Part shown: positions 21,896 to 33,800 of the stretch, piece after piece | Layout: the number at the start of each line of letters is the position of its first letter | Numbering within the stretch: position 1 is the stretch's first letter | NCBI GenBank assembly: GCA_963969595.1 | Contig: OZ018409.1 | Coordinates: 28,161,282-28,225,281 of the forward strand | Origin: Neckera pumila | Taxonomy: Eukaryota; Streptophyta; Bryopsida; Hypnales; Neckeraceae | Reading direction: 5' to 3' | DNA length: 64,000 nucleotides | Notes under the pieces: generated by a model | Database searches by the model: none | What the model was told of the DNA's origin: nothing | Seen by the model: the letters and a program-made list of their open reading frames with translations, nothing else | Made by a program: the position numbers and the translations under genes

Positions 21896-23652
21896 TCGAA
21901 GAGTAATTGGCAGCCCCCTTTTCGCTTTGCGTTGAGGTTGAGGGAGAAATGGAAGAAGGCCGAGAGGAAGAGGAGTCGGGAGTCGGTGAGTATTGTGCGT
22001 CACTCTCTTGCTCTTGGTGGCATTGCAATAGATTGAGTCTTGTTGATCGATTCTGTTGGTGGTGATAGTTTCAATCGTGATGTTTCTATATCTGGTGTAG
22101 GCTATTTCTGTGTTTAGTGTTTTCTGTTGGCATTCTCTCTTAAATACAAACCTCAAGAGCTTACAAAAGTTTAGGCATTGGTAGTGTATGATTGCAAGAT
22201 TCTAGCAATCGCCGAATTTTATGTTTTTGAAATTGGCCCCAGTGAGAGAATTCGAATTCCTACGCAGATACCAAGAAGTTCGACTAGGCAAAATTGGAAT
22301 TTCAGAATCTCTCAATAGCGCAAATTAACATCACAATCTCGTTTTGCTTTGTGGGCTTGCAATAGATTAAGTCTGGTTGATTCCATTGTCGGTGAATCGG
22401 TGATTGTTTCAATCCTTGTTTTTCTATGTCTGGTCTAGGCTACTCCTGTGGTTAGTTTTCTGTTAGCATTCGCTCATAGATGCAAACGTGAAGAGCGTAC
22501 AAACGTTTGGACGTTGTTAGTGTTTGATTGCATGGCACTTGCATTCTCCAAACTTTTCTAGGTCCTTGAAGTTCGCGCCAGTGAGAGAATGCTTACACAG
22601 ATATTCTCCACAAAGCTCGCGTACATACTTGGAATCATCTGGATGCAAATTAATATCCCGAACGAGAAACCTCTAGTAATCCATGGGTTACTGGAGGTTT
22701 TACAGTATTTTGTTACCTTCAGTATGTACCTTATTTGAGAACCACCTTCTAAGAGGGAATTTGTAACCCAGATCCCATGCAAAAACGTTGGAAGGTTGTT
22801 TCAACTAACCGGGAGCCCTGGAGGTTGAACCAACATTTTCAACTGATGTTTCTTCAACATATTTCAACCAGCCAGTGGTTGGACTACTATGGTGTTTGTC
22901 TGTGAGATTTCGACAATCATGCGACCATCACGACCATCACGACCATCATGTAAATTCATATGCACATGACCATACTTTTTGAACTCCTCAACTAATATTA
23001 TCCAGCAAGGGTGAATCCATTAAGGTAGCAGAACCTTAAAGCAACATATGCCTCGAACAAACTTCTATTATTTGTCCCATTTTTGTCTCATAGCAAATCA
23101 AATTTGCATGTGAAACTACCAAGTCTCCTACTTAAAACTTGAGTATATTAGTAAAGTGGCTATTCATGGGTGCCTCTATTCATGCATCACTCTTTGTTGC
23201 TTCAAGGTTCCAAATGTGTTGTTTCCTACCAAGTCTATCAAGTCTATGATCCATTGTAGGGGCCTTTAGCTTGTTGCTTTTGAAAATTTATATCCTATTC
23301 TCCGAGTAGCAAAAAATTTAGATTCTACTTGCAACATTGTTCACTACACTTTGCTAATCTGTTTTGTTAATCAGTTTGATAAAAAATTCACTATGTGGCC
23401 ACACAAAAGGTCGAATTATGGTGCTGCAACCTCATACTATCATTTTGAAGATGTAGTTGCAGTAATTAGTCCTGAGGGATGTTTTTTCTACAATATTTGA
23501 TTTTACATACGATTGTTGCTTAATTGCATTGATGTGCGAATTGCAGCAGCGCCCCCCGAAACTCTGTGAACAATCCATGAAACGGATCCGCACCGGAGTT
23601 CCCACTCCACCAACACCAGGATCACCCACGCAATCCACCACCGACAATCGTT
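21896..23652. other. Spacer with weak internal duplication
   Basis: No gene recognised. Around 22020-22200 and 22360-22540 two related stretches share the order GCAATAGATT, TGGTGATAGTTTCAAT and CTGGTGTAGGCTA-like blocks, indicating an old duplication with a period of about 345 bases. A short tandem CACGACCAT triplet array is at about 22915-22950. Confidence 0.45.
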
Positions 23653-23913
23653 ATGCACCGGAATAGCAAGTGGAACGCGAAGATCCGCGTGAGCAAAGAG
23701 GTGCGGATCTGGACGTTCTCCTCGGAGAAGGAGGCGGCGCTGGCGTTAGATCTGGGCTACAACCACTGCACGGAGAAGCTGAAGACGTTCAATTTCCCGC
23801 AGTTTGTGGACCAGCTGTTGCGGGCACTCTTCAATGCGGGAAGGAAGCAAGAGGCCAAGAAGCTGGTGAAGAGATTGGCGGACGCTCATGCCGCGGCGTT
23901 CGGAGCCTCTTGA
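23653..23913 (+). CDS. Small AP2/ERF-like domain ORF, probably incomplete
   Basis: An 86-residue ORF. Residues 5-48 resemble the second half of an AP2/ERF DNA-binding domain: SKWNAKIRVSK, then RIWTFSSEKEAALALD (family: xLGTFxTxEEAAxAYD) and KLKTFNFP (family: AxLNFP). The first strand with the YRGVR signature is missing. Upstream, another frame reads from an ATG at 23578 with a Pro/Thr-rich segment and stops at TAG six bases after passing this ATG, so a frameshift may have split an older gene. A candidate acceptor, TTGCAG, is at about 23547. A complete AP2 protein is not encoded here; the family call is moderate. Confidence 0.4.
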   Translation: MHRNSKWNAKIRVSKEVRIWTFSSEKEAALALDLGYNHCTEKLKTFNFPQFVDQLLRALFNAGRKQEAKKLVKRLADAHAAAFGAS

Positions 23914-24120
23914 GGAGGGACTTGTGCGGGGCATTTTTCGGGGCTTGAATGGCCTACAGGACCCTTGGAATTTTCGACTGGCCGCAAAAGAAAAAGAAGC
24001 GAAAAAACATGCAAAACCCCGTAAAATTCAACGTGAATGATGCCACTGTTTTGCAATTCTCCCCGGCAGTGGTGTCACAGAAAAAACCCTTAACAGAGTC
24101 TGTTTTTTCGTTTTTTCCCT

Positions 24121-24240
24121 CTCAAGCTGCAGTTTTGGAGGTCTTTTCTCTTGAATCCTCAACTCTGGAAGGGCGCCGCCCTGAAGCTGCAGTTTTGACG
24201 GTCTTTTCCATTGGATCCTGAACCGTGGAAGGACGCGACC
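24121..24240. repeat. 60-bp tandem duplication
   Basis: 24121-24180 and 24181-24240 are two head-to-tail copies of one 60-base unit, both with AAGCTGCAGTTTTG and GTCTTTTC blocks. They differ at roughly a dozen positions. Confidence 0.85.
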
Positions 24241-25854
24241 CGATGTCCAATGGAGTCGGCCAAAAATTATCTGATTTTGGATGAATAGGGCGTTCTCTGA
24301 TTCTGCAGGTTTCTTCAAAGTCATTCATCGGACACTGGTAGTCCTCTGCGTCATTATTGAACATTGCGTGCTTTCGAAATGCACGGGGCTTGGTGCGAGG
24401 TTTAATTGTGAACTGAGTGAGTGGTTTTCGCTTGTAGAATGGGCCGTTTTTTCTTTCTAGTGTCGGTAAACAATCATTGACTGAGGAGTGGCTAAGACAC
24501 AAGCCAATTCAAGCGCAATGCAGATTTTGAATCAGGAATAGAACTCAATCGTTCAAGAATGGATTGAACTTCGACTTGTGGAACGTGATGTCGTAATTGA
24601 GGTGAACAAACTCTTCCAATCTCAAAAAGAATTTGGAGTTCTCTCTCTCCTATCCCCTTCCAAATTGATGGCCAGTTCTTGAAGTTCGGTTCATAGAAAT
24701 TGTCTAATTCAAGTGACTGCATGAAATACTAAATTCAAGGACAGAGCCATGATTCAACTTGAGCCATGATTGACGATTCCTCAAGGCAACAGTGAATCTT
24801 GCTTTGACTTTTTTTCAAACATAGTCCCAAAACCTAAGATAGTTCAGATCTATTATGGGGTCCAAAGTGAAAGGATGGGAGATCTTGCACCCCTAGAAGT
24901 GTGAGTTTTTCTTGACCTAGAAAGTGTCTAGGTCTTCCCATCAAACCATTTTCGTTTTGGCTTTGGAACCTTTTGGAACTATAGAAACTGTGGAAAAGAA
25001 CTTTTGTATTTATTTATGTCCATAGGTTAGCATATATGAGAACCTAGGTTATGGATGACGGTTCCTTGAAGAAGCAAAGATTGGTGTCACATGTAACCAA
25101 CATCACATGACTTTGTCTATCCCCCCATTGTTGAAACCTGTTTTGAATCATAAGTGGCAAATATTCATAATGCTTGGAATGCTTTTGTGCACCTTGAAAA
25201 GTATACTTTGTATACCATGTGACTGAAGATTAGATCTTTAATCCTCACTAATTGATTCTTTTCCTAGATCCTTTGGGAATATTAGAATCTTGTTTCAATT
25301 CTTGTTTCCATTGAGACCTTGAGATTGTGGAATTGAAACCACTTGTATAGGTGTTGCAATTTTTTAAATATTTGAGACCAGTGGCATAGGTAGTATAACT
25401 ATATCTGCCATTCATTTGGGGCCTGGATTGGAATTGTTGATTACGGGGTGTGGATGAATTAAGTGGTCTCCGTGGTCGTTTTCTAAAACTGACTCTTTCC
25501 CTTTTGAACAACTGTGTATTGCTTGTGTTTCATTTGTATTTCATTACAACATGAAACCAGCATCAGGTGTAGAGCTATCGAATTGGCTCTTCCTTTTAGC
25601 ATATTGTTAGTTGGAGATTTCCATGTCAGGTTTAAATCTTTGTGTGAAATTTATTTGAGGATCAGGAGCCTTATTTGTGCAGTTTGGGTTGGATAGAATG
25701 GTCAAATTTGTTGTGTTGGTATGCTTCAGACATTCAAGTGCCCAAAGCTGTCTAAAAGTAGGACAAGAATAGATTTGAGGTTTTAGAAGGGTGCTAGATA
25801 GTGACATTTTTTTGAAGTTTTAAGCCTTCCAAATGTTACCTACCTTATCTTTAA

Positions 25855-26090
25855 CCCTTAAACGTCAAGGCAGATGTTTTGTGGCTAATGAGTGACAAGG
25901 AATCTCTTGTGTAGGACAAAAGTGCAACTATTCATCTTTGGAATTTTGTTGTAAAAAGAGGAGGTCTTCTACAGTACTTTGACTTCCAGTCCCAACTTCC
26001 AATGAGTACTTTTGCTATTTCTTAAGCCTTATGATTTACATGGTAATGAAAAGGGATGATTTTTAGGATCACCTCTTCGTCCTTTAAGGA
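25855..26090. mobile_element. TTAA-flanked short element, copy F (236 bp)
   Basis: TTAA at 25851-25854 and 26091-26094. Ends are CCCTTAAACGTCAAGG and, reverse-complemented, TCCTTAAAGGACGAAG. The interior (AATCTCTTGTGTAGGACA, GTGCAACTATTCATCTTTGG) also occurs in element G at 51949-52146, so these two form a short subfamily. Element B begins only about 200 bases to the right. Confidence 0.65.
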
Positions 26091-26288
26091 TTAAAGGGCC
26101 CACAATTTGTAACTCTAATGATTTTTTAATAACTCAAAATGGGGTAAAAAGTAGATTAGAAAGTTGCATCTTGTACATTATTTTGAAAGCAATTCAATCA
26201 GTGACTATTTGATTGACTTTGAAAAATTCCCTTGGACTTGCAATGAAGAATCTTGTCACTTTGCCTTTGCTCATCTTGAACCATTTAA

Positions 26289-27182
26289 CCCCTAAAGGAC
26301 TGTTGTCCATTCGGGGGACAAATGCATTTTTGGGTAGGTACCTACGGGCTGAAATTTTGTTGTGATTTTTTGAAACTTTTTGTAAACGTGAAGAATTGAG
26401 AGAGGTATATGGCAGAAAATAAAAAATTGAAATTGGACCTTTGAGCAAGAAGTTATGCCATTTCTTAGAGTGTGTGGGGACGGAGGGCAGCAAAAAAAAT
26501 TTGCAAAATTTTGAATTTAAATTTTTTATTTTTTTTTCTCATAAATTATATTTTTGTCTATTTGGAAAGCTTTGATTCATTTCATTTGAATTTGTTATGA
26601 AGAAGTTATGGACATTCTTGTTTTTCGGGCAGTTAGAGCATCTTTTTGAAAAAAATAACTTGTAGGATTCATTTCGGAATGCAATTTTTGTAATTTTTCA
26701 GTTTTTTTTTCTTGTAATGGTTTAGTTTACTTGCTGGAAAAATCTCACAATTGGGATCAGTGCATTTTAATTCCATCTAAAATATATGAATATTTTAGAT
26801 TTCCTTCTATCTTGTACCTATTTCTACTTAACAGTTTTTTTGAATTTTTTTTTCCTAGACTCTCAACTCAATTCTCCACTATAAAGATTTAAAGCTCAAA
26901 ATGCTGTAGTGCAAAATTTTTAAGTTAAAAGTGTTTAAAGTCAAAAAATCTGGTCCCGCAGTGTGCTGAAAAACTTGCTTTTTCCACTTTAAGCATAGAT
27001 ATCTTGCAATTTGTGAGATCAAAAATTCTGAAATTTTTTCCACACTCTCTCATAATATTTAGGTGTAAGATCCTACGGTTAGATGTGAAAAAAAAAAAAT
27101 TTTAATTTTTTTTTACTTTTTGCTATAGAAATGGCAATTTTGAGTGTTTTTTGGCAGGAAAAAGGCCTCGGTCCTTTAGGGG
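26289..27182 (+). mobile_element. TTAA-flanked piggyBac-like element, copy B (894 bp)
   Basis: TTAA at 26285-26288 and 27183-27186. Ends are CCCCTAAAGGACTG and GTCCTTTAGGGG, inverted. Just inside the left end is the CCTACGGGCTGAAATTTTG block shared with copy C. Near the right end are AGGTGTAAGATCCTACGG and the GTGTTTTTTGGCA block shared with A and C. The interior is AT-rich and non-coding. This is the cleanest full-length member. Confidence 0.8.
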
Positions 27183-29160
27183 TTAATTTCTGCCACATAA
27201 TGAGATAAGAGAATATATTTGAGCTTGTAAAAGGTGAGGGAGATCAAAGCTATCAAACTCCTTTAGGTAATAAGGTAATTGCTTCTAATTGTGACTGTAG
27301 ATTCCAAGAATGCCTCCTATAGATTCCTATTCAGAAAGTCAATTTGGATACATCTATTTTTTAGTAGTTTGAAAATGGAAAGTGAGAGAATCTAGAATCC
27401 CCTTTGACTATCCACTGAAAAGATAGGAACATCCTTGGTCAATTAATTAGCCCCCCCCCCCCCCTCCCCCAAAAAATTAGTAGCCACTGATCATTTTTGA
27501 AAAACAAAAACAAAACACCCTTCCCTGCCGTTGATCTTGATACGGACAGCATATATTTATATATGATATGTATACATATATAGTATGTATATGGATAGAT
27601 TATATACATATTGATATACAGTATGTAAACAGATATACAATATATAAACGGATATACAATATGTAAACTGATATATGGTATGTATATGGGTACAGAAAAT
27701 CGATACAGAAACCATTTAATCCATATTGTTGGTCAAACAAATTCATTTTGAAAAATACGAGATTGTAGGGGGATATTGGGATTTTCTGATTATTTTCAGA
27801 TCAATTTATTTTTTAGGCCCCCCCTCACACAAAAAATAAAATGAATTAGAGGGGTTCATAAAAAATTGTTTGATCTGAAACTTTTGGGTGGAGTGTATCA
27901 CTATCCACCCAAAAGACAGCCACTATCCAACAAGATCAAGATCCAACAAAATATTTACAATTGAAGAATAAGAATAATACTTAAATCCTTGTTTTGATAA
28001 TTTTAGATGTTATCTTAACCCTTGAGAGAACCATCATCTACAAAGAGGATTAGAAATGTTTTTCAAGAGCTTAGTGTAAGCTGCACAAAATGGAAGAAGT
28101 ACATCCAAGTATTCTTTTGTGACTAGATTTGCTCACATGGTATTTCATATTTTCGTACGTTTTAAATCAATCCATGAGAGATGGCAAGAAAAGAATAATT
28201 TGCAAAAATGAAGATCTTTGTGTGTAGAATTTATTTTGCCAAAGAAACTCCAAATCTAAATCGCCCCTCCTATGGCTCTCTTACAAGTTAAGGACCTTCT
28301 AAAGATTCTTCAAGAATACTATAAAATTCTTGAGTTGAACATTGCAAGATCTTCCTTCATTGAAAATCATGCAAAGAGTTTGTCAATAAAACCTTCTAAC
28401 TAATTGATTCTTCTAATCAGACCATTCTACAACATCCATAGCAACAACATTAGGACAAAGTAGGTTGAAAAATTTGGTGGAAAATGTCTGCATTCTTTTC
28501 AATTTTGAGAAACTCCAAGCAATTTAAATGGTTGGCATAAATGAAAAGTTTATACACCTAAGTTCTTACAGTTGGCTCCAAAGAGAAAGAATGAGTGATT
28601 CTCAAAGTTTTGTCATAAATCAATTGTGCAATTATTGTGCAAACTATTATTACAAAGAGTTTGTTACAAATTAACCTACATTTATGAACCTTAAATCTTC
28701 AAAAGTAAAGAAATTGCAATGATTTTGCAACCTGGATTATAACTATAACCAACACTTTTCTAATCCCACTGCCTCAAAGATTGAATGACCAAAAAATTTG
28801 ATCAAACTATTAGTGAAGTTGGAGAAATATACAAGCCAATGTTCAGTTTACAAGATTTAAAGTTGATGTGAATGCAATTGGTTTGTGAATTTTCATAGCC
28901 TGTGTGAAGAAACTAAAAAATTTCAAAGTGGAGATCATAGGAACACCTACTATTGACAACTCTTCATCTTCCATTGATTATTTATAAAAATGAGTGTTTC
29001 ACTTAAAGGAAAGGATTTGTAGAAACTAGTCCAGCTTTGAAAACCACTACTGTACTGTAGTTTACCTGTCTCCGAAGGGGCGGTGTATATGCCTACCTTA
29101 TATAGTATCTGCTTGGGACACAGTATTTTCAAACCCACATTACTTGCAACATTTGGAACC

Positions 29161-30877
29161 CCAGCCAAATGGCCAGTGTGAACAGAGACTTCCAGTTCGG
29201 TGGACACTCATCACAGTCTCCATCCCTGGCACCAACAATCGCAGAACCCAAGCTTTCAACCAAACCCTCTGTGGAATCCCACCAAGTCCCCCTGCCAAGC
29301 TCGCACCTTGCAATATCCCCCTCTTCTGCTTCCCGAGCTCTCCTCCATCGTCTCATACCCCAAAATCAGTCGTCTTTGCAGTCATGTAAAACTCTCGTCG
29401 GTGATCACGTCGGTTGGACGAGGGCATGGATCGAGGCGCTCGCATCTCGATGCACTTGTAGCCCGAGTTGCATTGGCAAGCCCTTGAAATTTCAGGTATG
29501 GAGGGCCAGCATTCTCTCACCTTACTTTGGGATGCACGTCAGGGGGAACCATGTGATCGCACGAGCGAGCAGTCAGCTTGAAATGCACTGCGTTGCTTTA
29601 CTTGGCTTTGCTTGGGTTAAGCTTGTTTGTGTATTAGTTGGTTGATTGACTTCCTCGTGAGTGTTTGTTCGCATGCTGAAGCTCCTGGACTGGGTGTTCG
29701 TGTTGCGGAGCAATGCCGCTGTTTTTAGGGCTCGTTTGGGATGCATTTCGGGGTCTTTTTAGTTTTGTTAGAAATTTTTTAGTTCTTAAGTAGGGTATGT
29801 GAATAATCGACGAGGTTAGACTTATTCTTTTGATAAACGCGTTGTATTTGAAGTGTGGGTTTGAATGGATGAAAGAGTTTTGTAGAATGGAACTTGTTTC
29901 TAGGATGTGTTTCTAGGTTGGGAGAAGGTCACCTCGCACATACTGTACTTTTTCTAAGCTTGTCAGTTTATGGAAGTGTTGACTTTACACTCAATCCATC
30001 TCTAATGATACTGCCTTGGGTGCGGCTTCTAATGACACGGCCTCTTAGAAAATACAGGGGCCGTGCAATTGCTGAATGTCATTAGAGAGGGTTGAGTGTA
30101 CACTTGAGTTCATCGCACAGTAAGTTCATATTTTCTGCTTGTGTTACAGAGTGTCATTAGAGAGAGTCGAGTGTTCAGAGGAGTTCATTAGATACTCCGT
30201 TCATTTTTCTGCTTGTGTTTCCATTTAAAAAGAGTTTAGGATGGCTGATTATGCCTGGCAAATTTGTTTAGAACCGAAAATTGCCCAGCGTCCGATATCT
30301 AGAAGTAGAGTGTGTTGTTGTACTCGAATGAGTATTGTTAGATGTATGCATTGCAGATTCAGTAGTGAGTTTTTTTCTGAGTGATTTTATAAATTCTGTG
30401 TGGTGGAATGACCCACCTGATAGAAGAAGGGAAAGGAAGTAGACCAAGCCCTTGGTTTGCCCCTCCCTCAGGAGTGTGAGACAAACACATGTTTGTCAAT
30501 ACACGCAGTCGATTGTCTGCTAACCCATTGCTCTCCCTAACCAGTTCGGCCTAGTTCTGAGGAGAAGTTCATCACATATTGGGTTCCTTGTGTTGTCCTT
30601 TAGAATGACTGATTACTTCTAGCAATTTAGTTAGACCCGGAAGTTGCCCAGCGTTCGATATCTAGATGTAGAGCGTGTTGTCGTACTCGAACGAGTTTTG
30701 TTCCATGTATGCATTGCAGATGCTGTTTGCAACGCCGTAGTGGATTTTTTCTCAGTGATATTATAAATTTTGTGGATCCACTTGTATGCGCCTACCCCTC
30801 CTCGCTCTTCTGCTAACCCACAGACTGCTGCTCTCCTTGATGGGTACCCAGTGTGGCCCAGTTTTGCCTCCCCAGTC
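29161..30877 (+). promoter_or_regulatory. NAP1 upstream region and probable leader exon
   Basis: GC content rises from about 29160. An open stretch to about 29495 ends in AAATTTCAG|GTATGG, a plausible donor, and the segment before the NAP1 ATG has acceptors TGCATTGCAG at about 30719, so a spliced 5' UTR is likely. A segment of about 170 bases is duplicated (30238-30403 and 30602-30775), including the TGCATTGCAG acceptor. Direct repeats with CATTAGAGAG(G/A)GT(T/C)GAGTGT also occur near 30080 and 30150. The 158-codon ORF at 29169-29645 is not a known protein. Confidence 0.45.
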
Positions 30878-33800
30878 ATGGAGTTGGACTTGCAGTCTAG
30901 CCAGCAGTTCCTGGCCAAACTGCGTCTGAAGCGCAACACTGACGCCTCCCCCATCCGCTCCGGCCCCGCGGAGGAGGCGTGGAGTGCCGAGGACACGGGT
31001 GGCGGTCGCAGCACGGACTCCCCTGTCTGGCGCCGTGTCTCCATGGCCACGCAGCGGGCGCAGCAGCCCAACGGGAAGAACATCGTGCAGAAGACTCGAC
31101 AGATCGAGTGGGTGATCCATTTACAGAAAGTGGCGCACGGACTCATGACCAAGCTCCACAAGTTGCACCAGATCCTTGGACCGCCCGAGCTCGGGTCGCA
31201 GCATTACCCGGAGGTCTTCTGGAAGACGGGGATCTTTCCGGATATGCCTAAGCTCTGTCTTCATGTGGCGCGCAAGTTTCCTGAGCATCCGGCCAAAATG
31301 CAGCTCGACAAGGTGGGTGCCACATCGTGTTACTGCCTTCCTTCCTCCTTTCCTACAATCTGGGTTTGTTATGCTAGCTGTGTTGTTTGGGTTCTTCTTT
31401 GCATTTTAGGTTATGATATTTAGGTCTTCGAGCTGAATCCACTTTGAGAGAGTGGGAAGGGAAAGACTCCATTGACAGTACTGTACATTAGAGGCTCCAT
31501 TAACCATACAGTACATTATAGGCTCCATTGACCATAGAGGTGAGCTTGGAATTGTGCTGATTGTGAAATTACTGGCTCTATTAAACTTGTTTTTTTACAA
31601 TTGTTTTGTAGGGTTAACCCTTTAAGGACTGGTCGACCACTTTGTGGTCGATTTTTTGACTTTTTGTCTCCTACTATTCATAGAACATCTGATTTCAAAA
31701 AACTTAAGAGAAGAATGCAATTAGAGGGTGTCTTCATACACTCCTAACATAGCCAATTCCAAGAGAATGCATGCAAAATTGAGTGAGTTGTGCTTGTTTA
31801 AACTTGAAATGGCCTAACCTTTCATATTGGAGTTTTCAAAGAAAAATACATATTTTATGTAAAAGACAACTATATATATGTGTGAAGGAATTAGCCAAAA
31901 GGTTTTTGGTCAATTTTCAAACCATATACTCAAATTTATGTCCAATTGTAGCAAACCTTAATTAGAACTAGTGCCAAAGGGTGTTTATGACACATCAATC
32001 TTCAAAGAATAATTACAAGGATGTGAAGCATTGGATCACTTTCATTTTTTGTTTGCTTCAAGGATCTAACCCATAGAACCAATTTATACAATCTGATCTA
32101 GAATTACATCTTTGAAGAGGGCATGAAACAACACTTTTTCATAAATGTCTGCAAAAACTACGCCCGCCCCCAAATCGACCACAGTCCTTAAAGGGTTAAC
32201 ACAAAAGAGATGTGCGAAATTTTAGATGGTGCAGGTTTCTAGAGTATTGGGGAGAAAGGTCAAAGTTCACCTGTATGGTGAATGGAGACCTTTACCTTAC
32301 TCCCTCCATCTCGCAATAAGTGTTCAAATTGGACCTGATGTTGTTTCGAGTTGTTTTGAGTCGTCATACGGAGGCTTTTCTCTATTCAACTTTATTTAGG
32401 TTGCAATGAATGCATTGGATGTTCTTTCTGATTTTGGTGATATAAAATTTGGACACTTTAAATTTATGCTTTTCACAATATGATCAATGAATTTAGTATC
32501 TAATGTTTTCAACAACACTGAGGACACTTATTGTGGGACGGAGGGAGCAGAAAAGAAGACCCTAGTGTATTCATAATGAGACCCTTTTTGCATGCATTTT
32601 TTTATTAGTCCCTAAGTGGGATAGCCTTCATTGGTTAGCTGTCGTTCTGGCCTAATGACAGACTCTACTTGCTCTGCTCGGAAGAGTGTGTGCTTTATGA
32701 GGGTTCTTTAGATTATTAACTAGTCCCTGCCTACTTTTATTTGCGTTGATTTTTGTTGTCGTTTCTTCAGGTTGACAAAGCTGGAGTTGACTTACTACAT
32801 GAGCATGCTGGACGATATGTAGCGACGCTGGAGCCTTGGATCATGGTATGTGTCCTGCTGAAGGGTTCTGAATCGTATAATGCCACGTAAAACAGCTGTT
32901 TCGCTTTTGAGAACAAGCTCTTTTAGTACTCCCAATGTTGTCGGTAGATTCGCACTCCACTTTTGGATTCCATGGTCGACTTGATTGAGTTTACCTGAAT
33001 TTCAGCCGAGTTTATGGATTTCTACAGGTTCTTGAAGATCTCATGACGTTTCGAGAACAATCACTTCGTGTAATACTGGACTTGAGTAGTACAGTCGTCA
33101 CCTTGCTGGTGAGCCCATTACTCTTGGTCAATGTAGGAGGATTCCTACATCAATATTGAGCTTCTAATGCGATGTTTAGTGTATTGCCGAGCCAGCATAG
33201 AGGCTATCAGTTGTCGAATGCATTGATCATTTTGTAATCTCGTAGCTTCCCTGTTTTAGTGCTCAAGAAATTAGAGGCAATTTCTTGAGGAGGAGGCTTC
33301 AGAGTTCCTCTTTCAATGTGCCCCAATGCGATATTCCTTCAAGTATGTACGTGCGAGTGGGATGTAATGCTGTTTTTACTGTTCTTTGGTATTTTCTGCA
33401 GCCAAATCAAAATCCTCTCCTTCTGCGAGTATTCATGGAACTCTTTTGCTGTTTTGTTCGGGTCAATCTTCTAGCTGATAAGGTACTTCTATTTGCTTCC
33501 CCTGTGGCTATTTATGTTTGGTCATACCAGAGTTGCCTGCGTTTCAGGTTACAAATGTTGTGTGAAAACTTGCGTGACCAATATTGTGATCGTATACAGG
33601 TACCGAGGAAGATGCTTCTTCAGATGTACAATCTTGTGCATACAATGATGAAAAGCGGAAGAGACTATGGTGCTTACCATCGGTAAGACGGCAATCTACT
33701 TGCTTGTGATAATTTATTAAGTTCTTATCATTTGAAACCACGGACCTTGTATTTACAATGCTACAAAATGTGTCATACGCCGATCAACCCTAATCCTTAG

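Larger units (their letters stand above)
24241..29160. other. AT-rich spacer with TTAA elements and simple repeats
   Basis: No gene recognised; all ORFs are short and compositionally biased. The stretch holds the TTAA elements F and B, a poly-C tract near 27452 and a degenerate GATATACAATATGTAAAC repeat around 27540-27700. Confidence 0.55.

Noticed and set aside
24028..24502. Overlapping minus-strand ORFs
   Set aside because: They arise from the 60-bp tandem duplication and have no family features.
29169..29645. 158-codon ORF upstream of NAP1
   Set aside because: Low-complexity Ser/Pro-rich start, no family resemblance, and a donor-like site in the middle; treated as leader sequence.
30770..30877. 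Upstream extension of the NAP1 frame
   Set aside because: The frame is open from 30770 but begins with TTG, not ATG; the first ATG is 30878.
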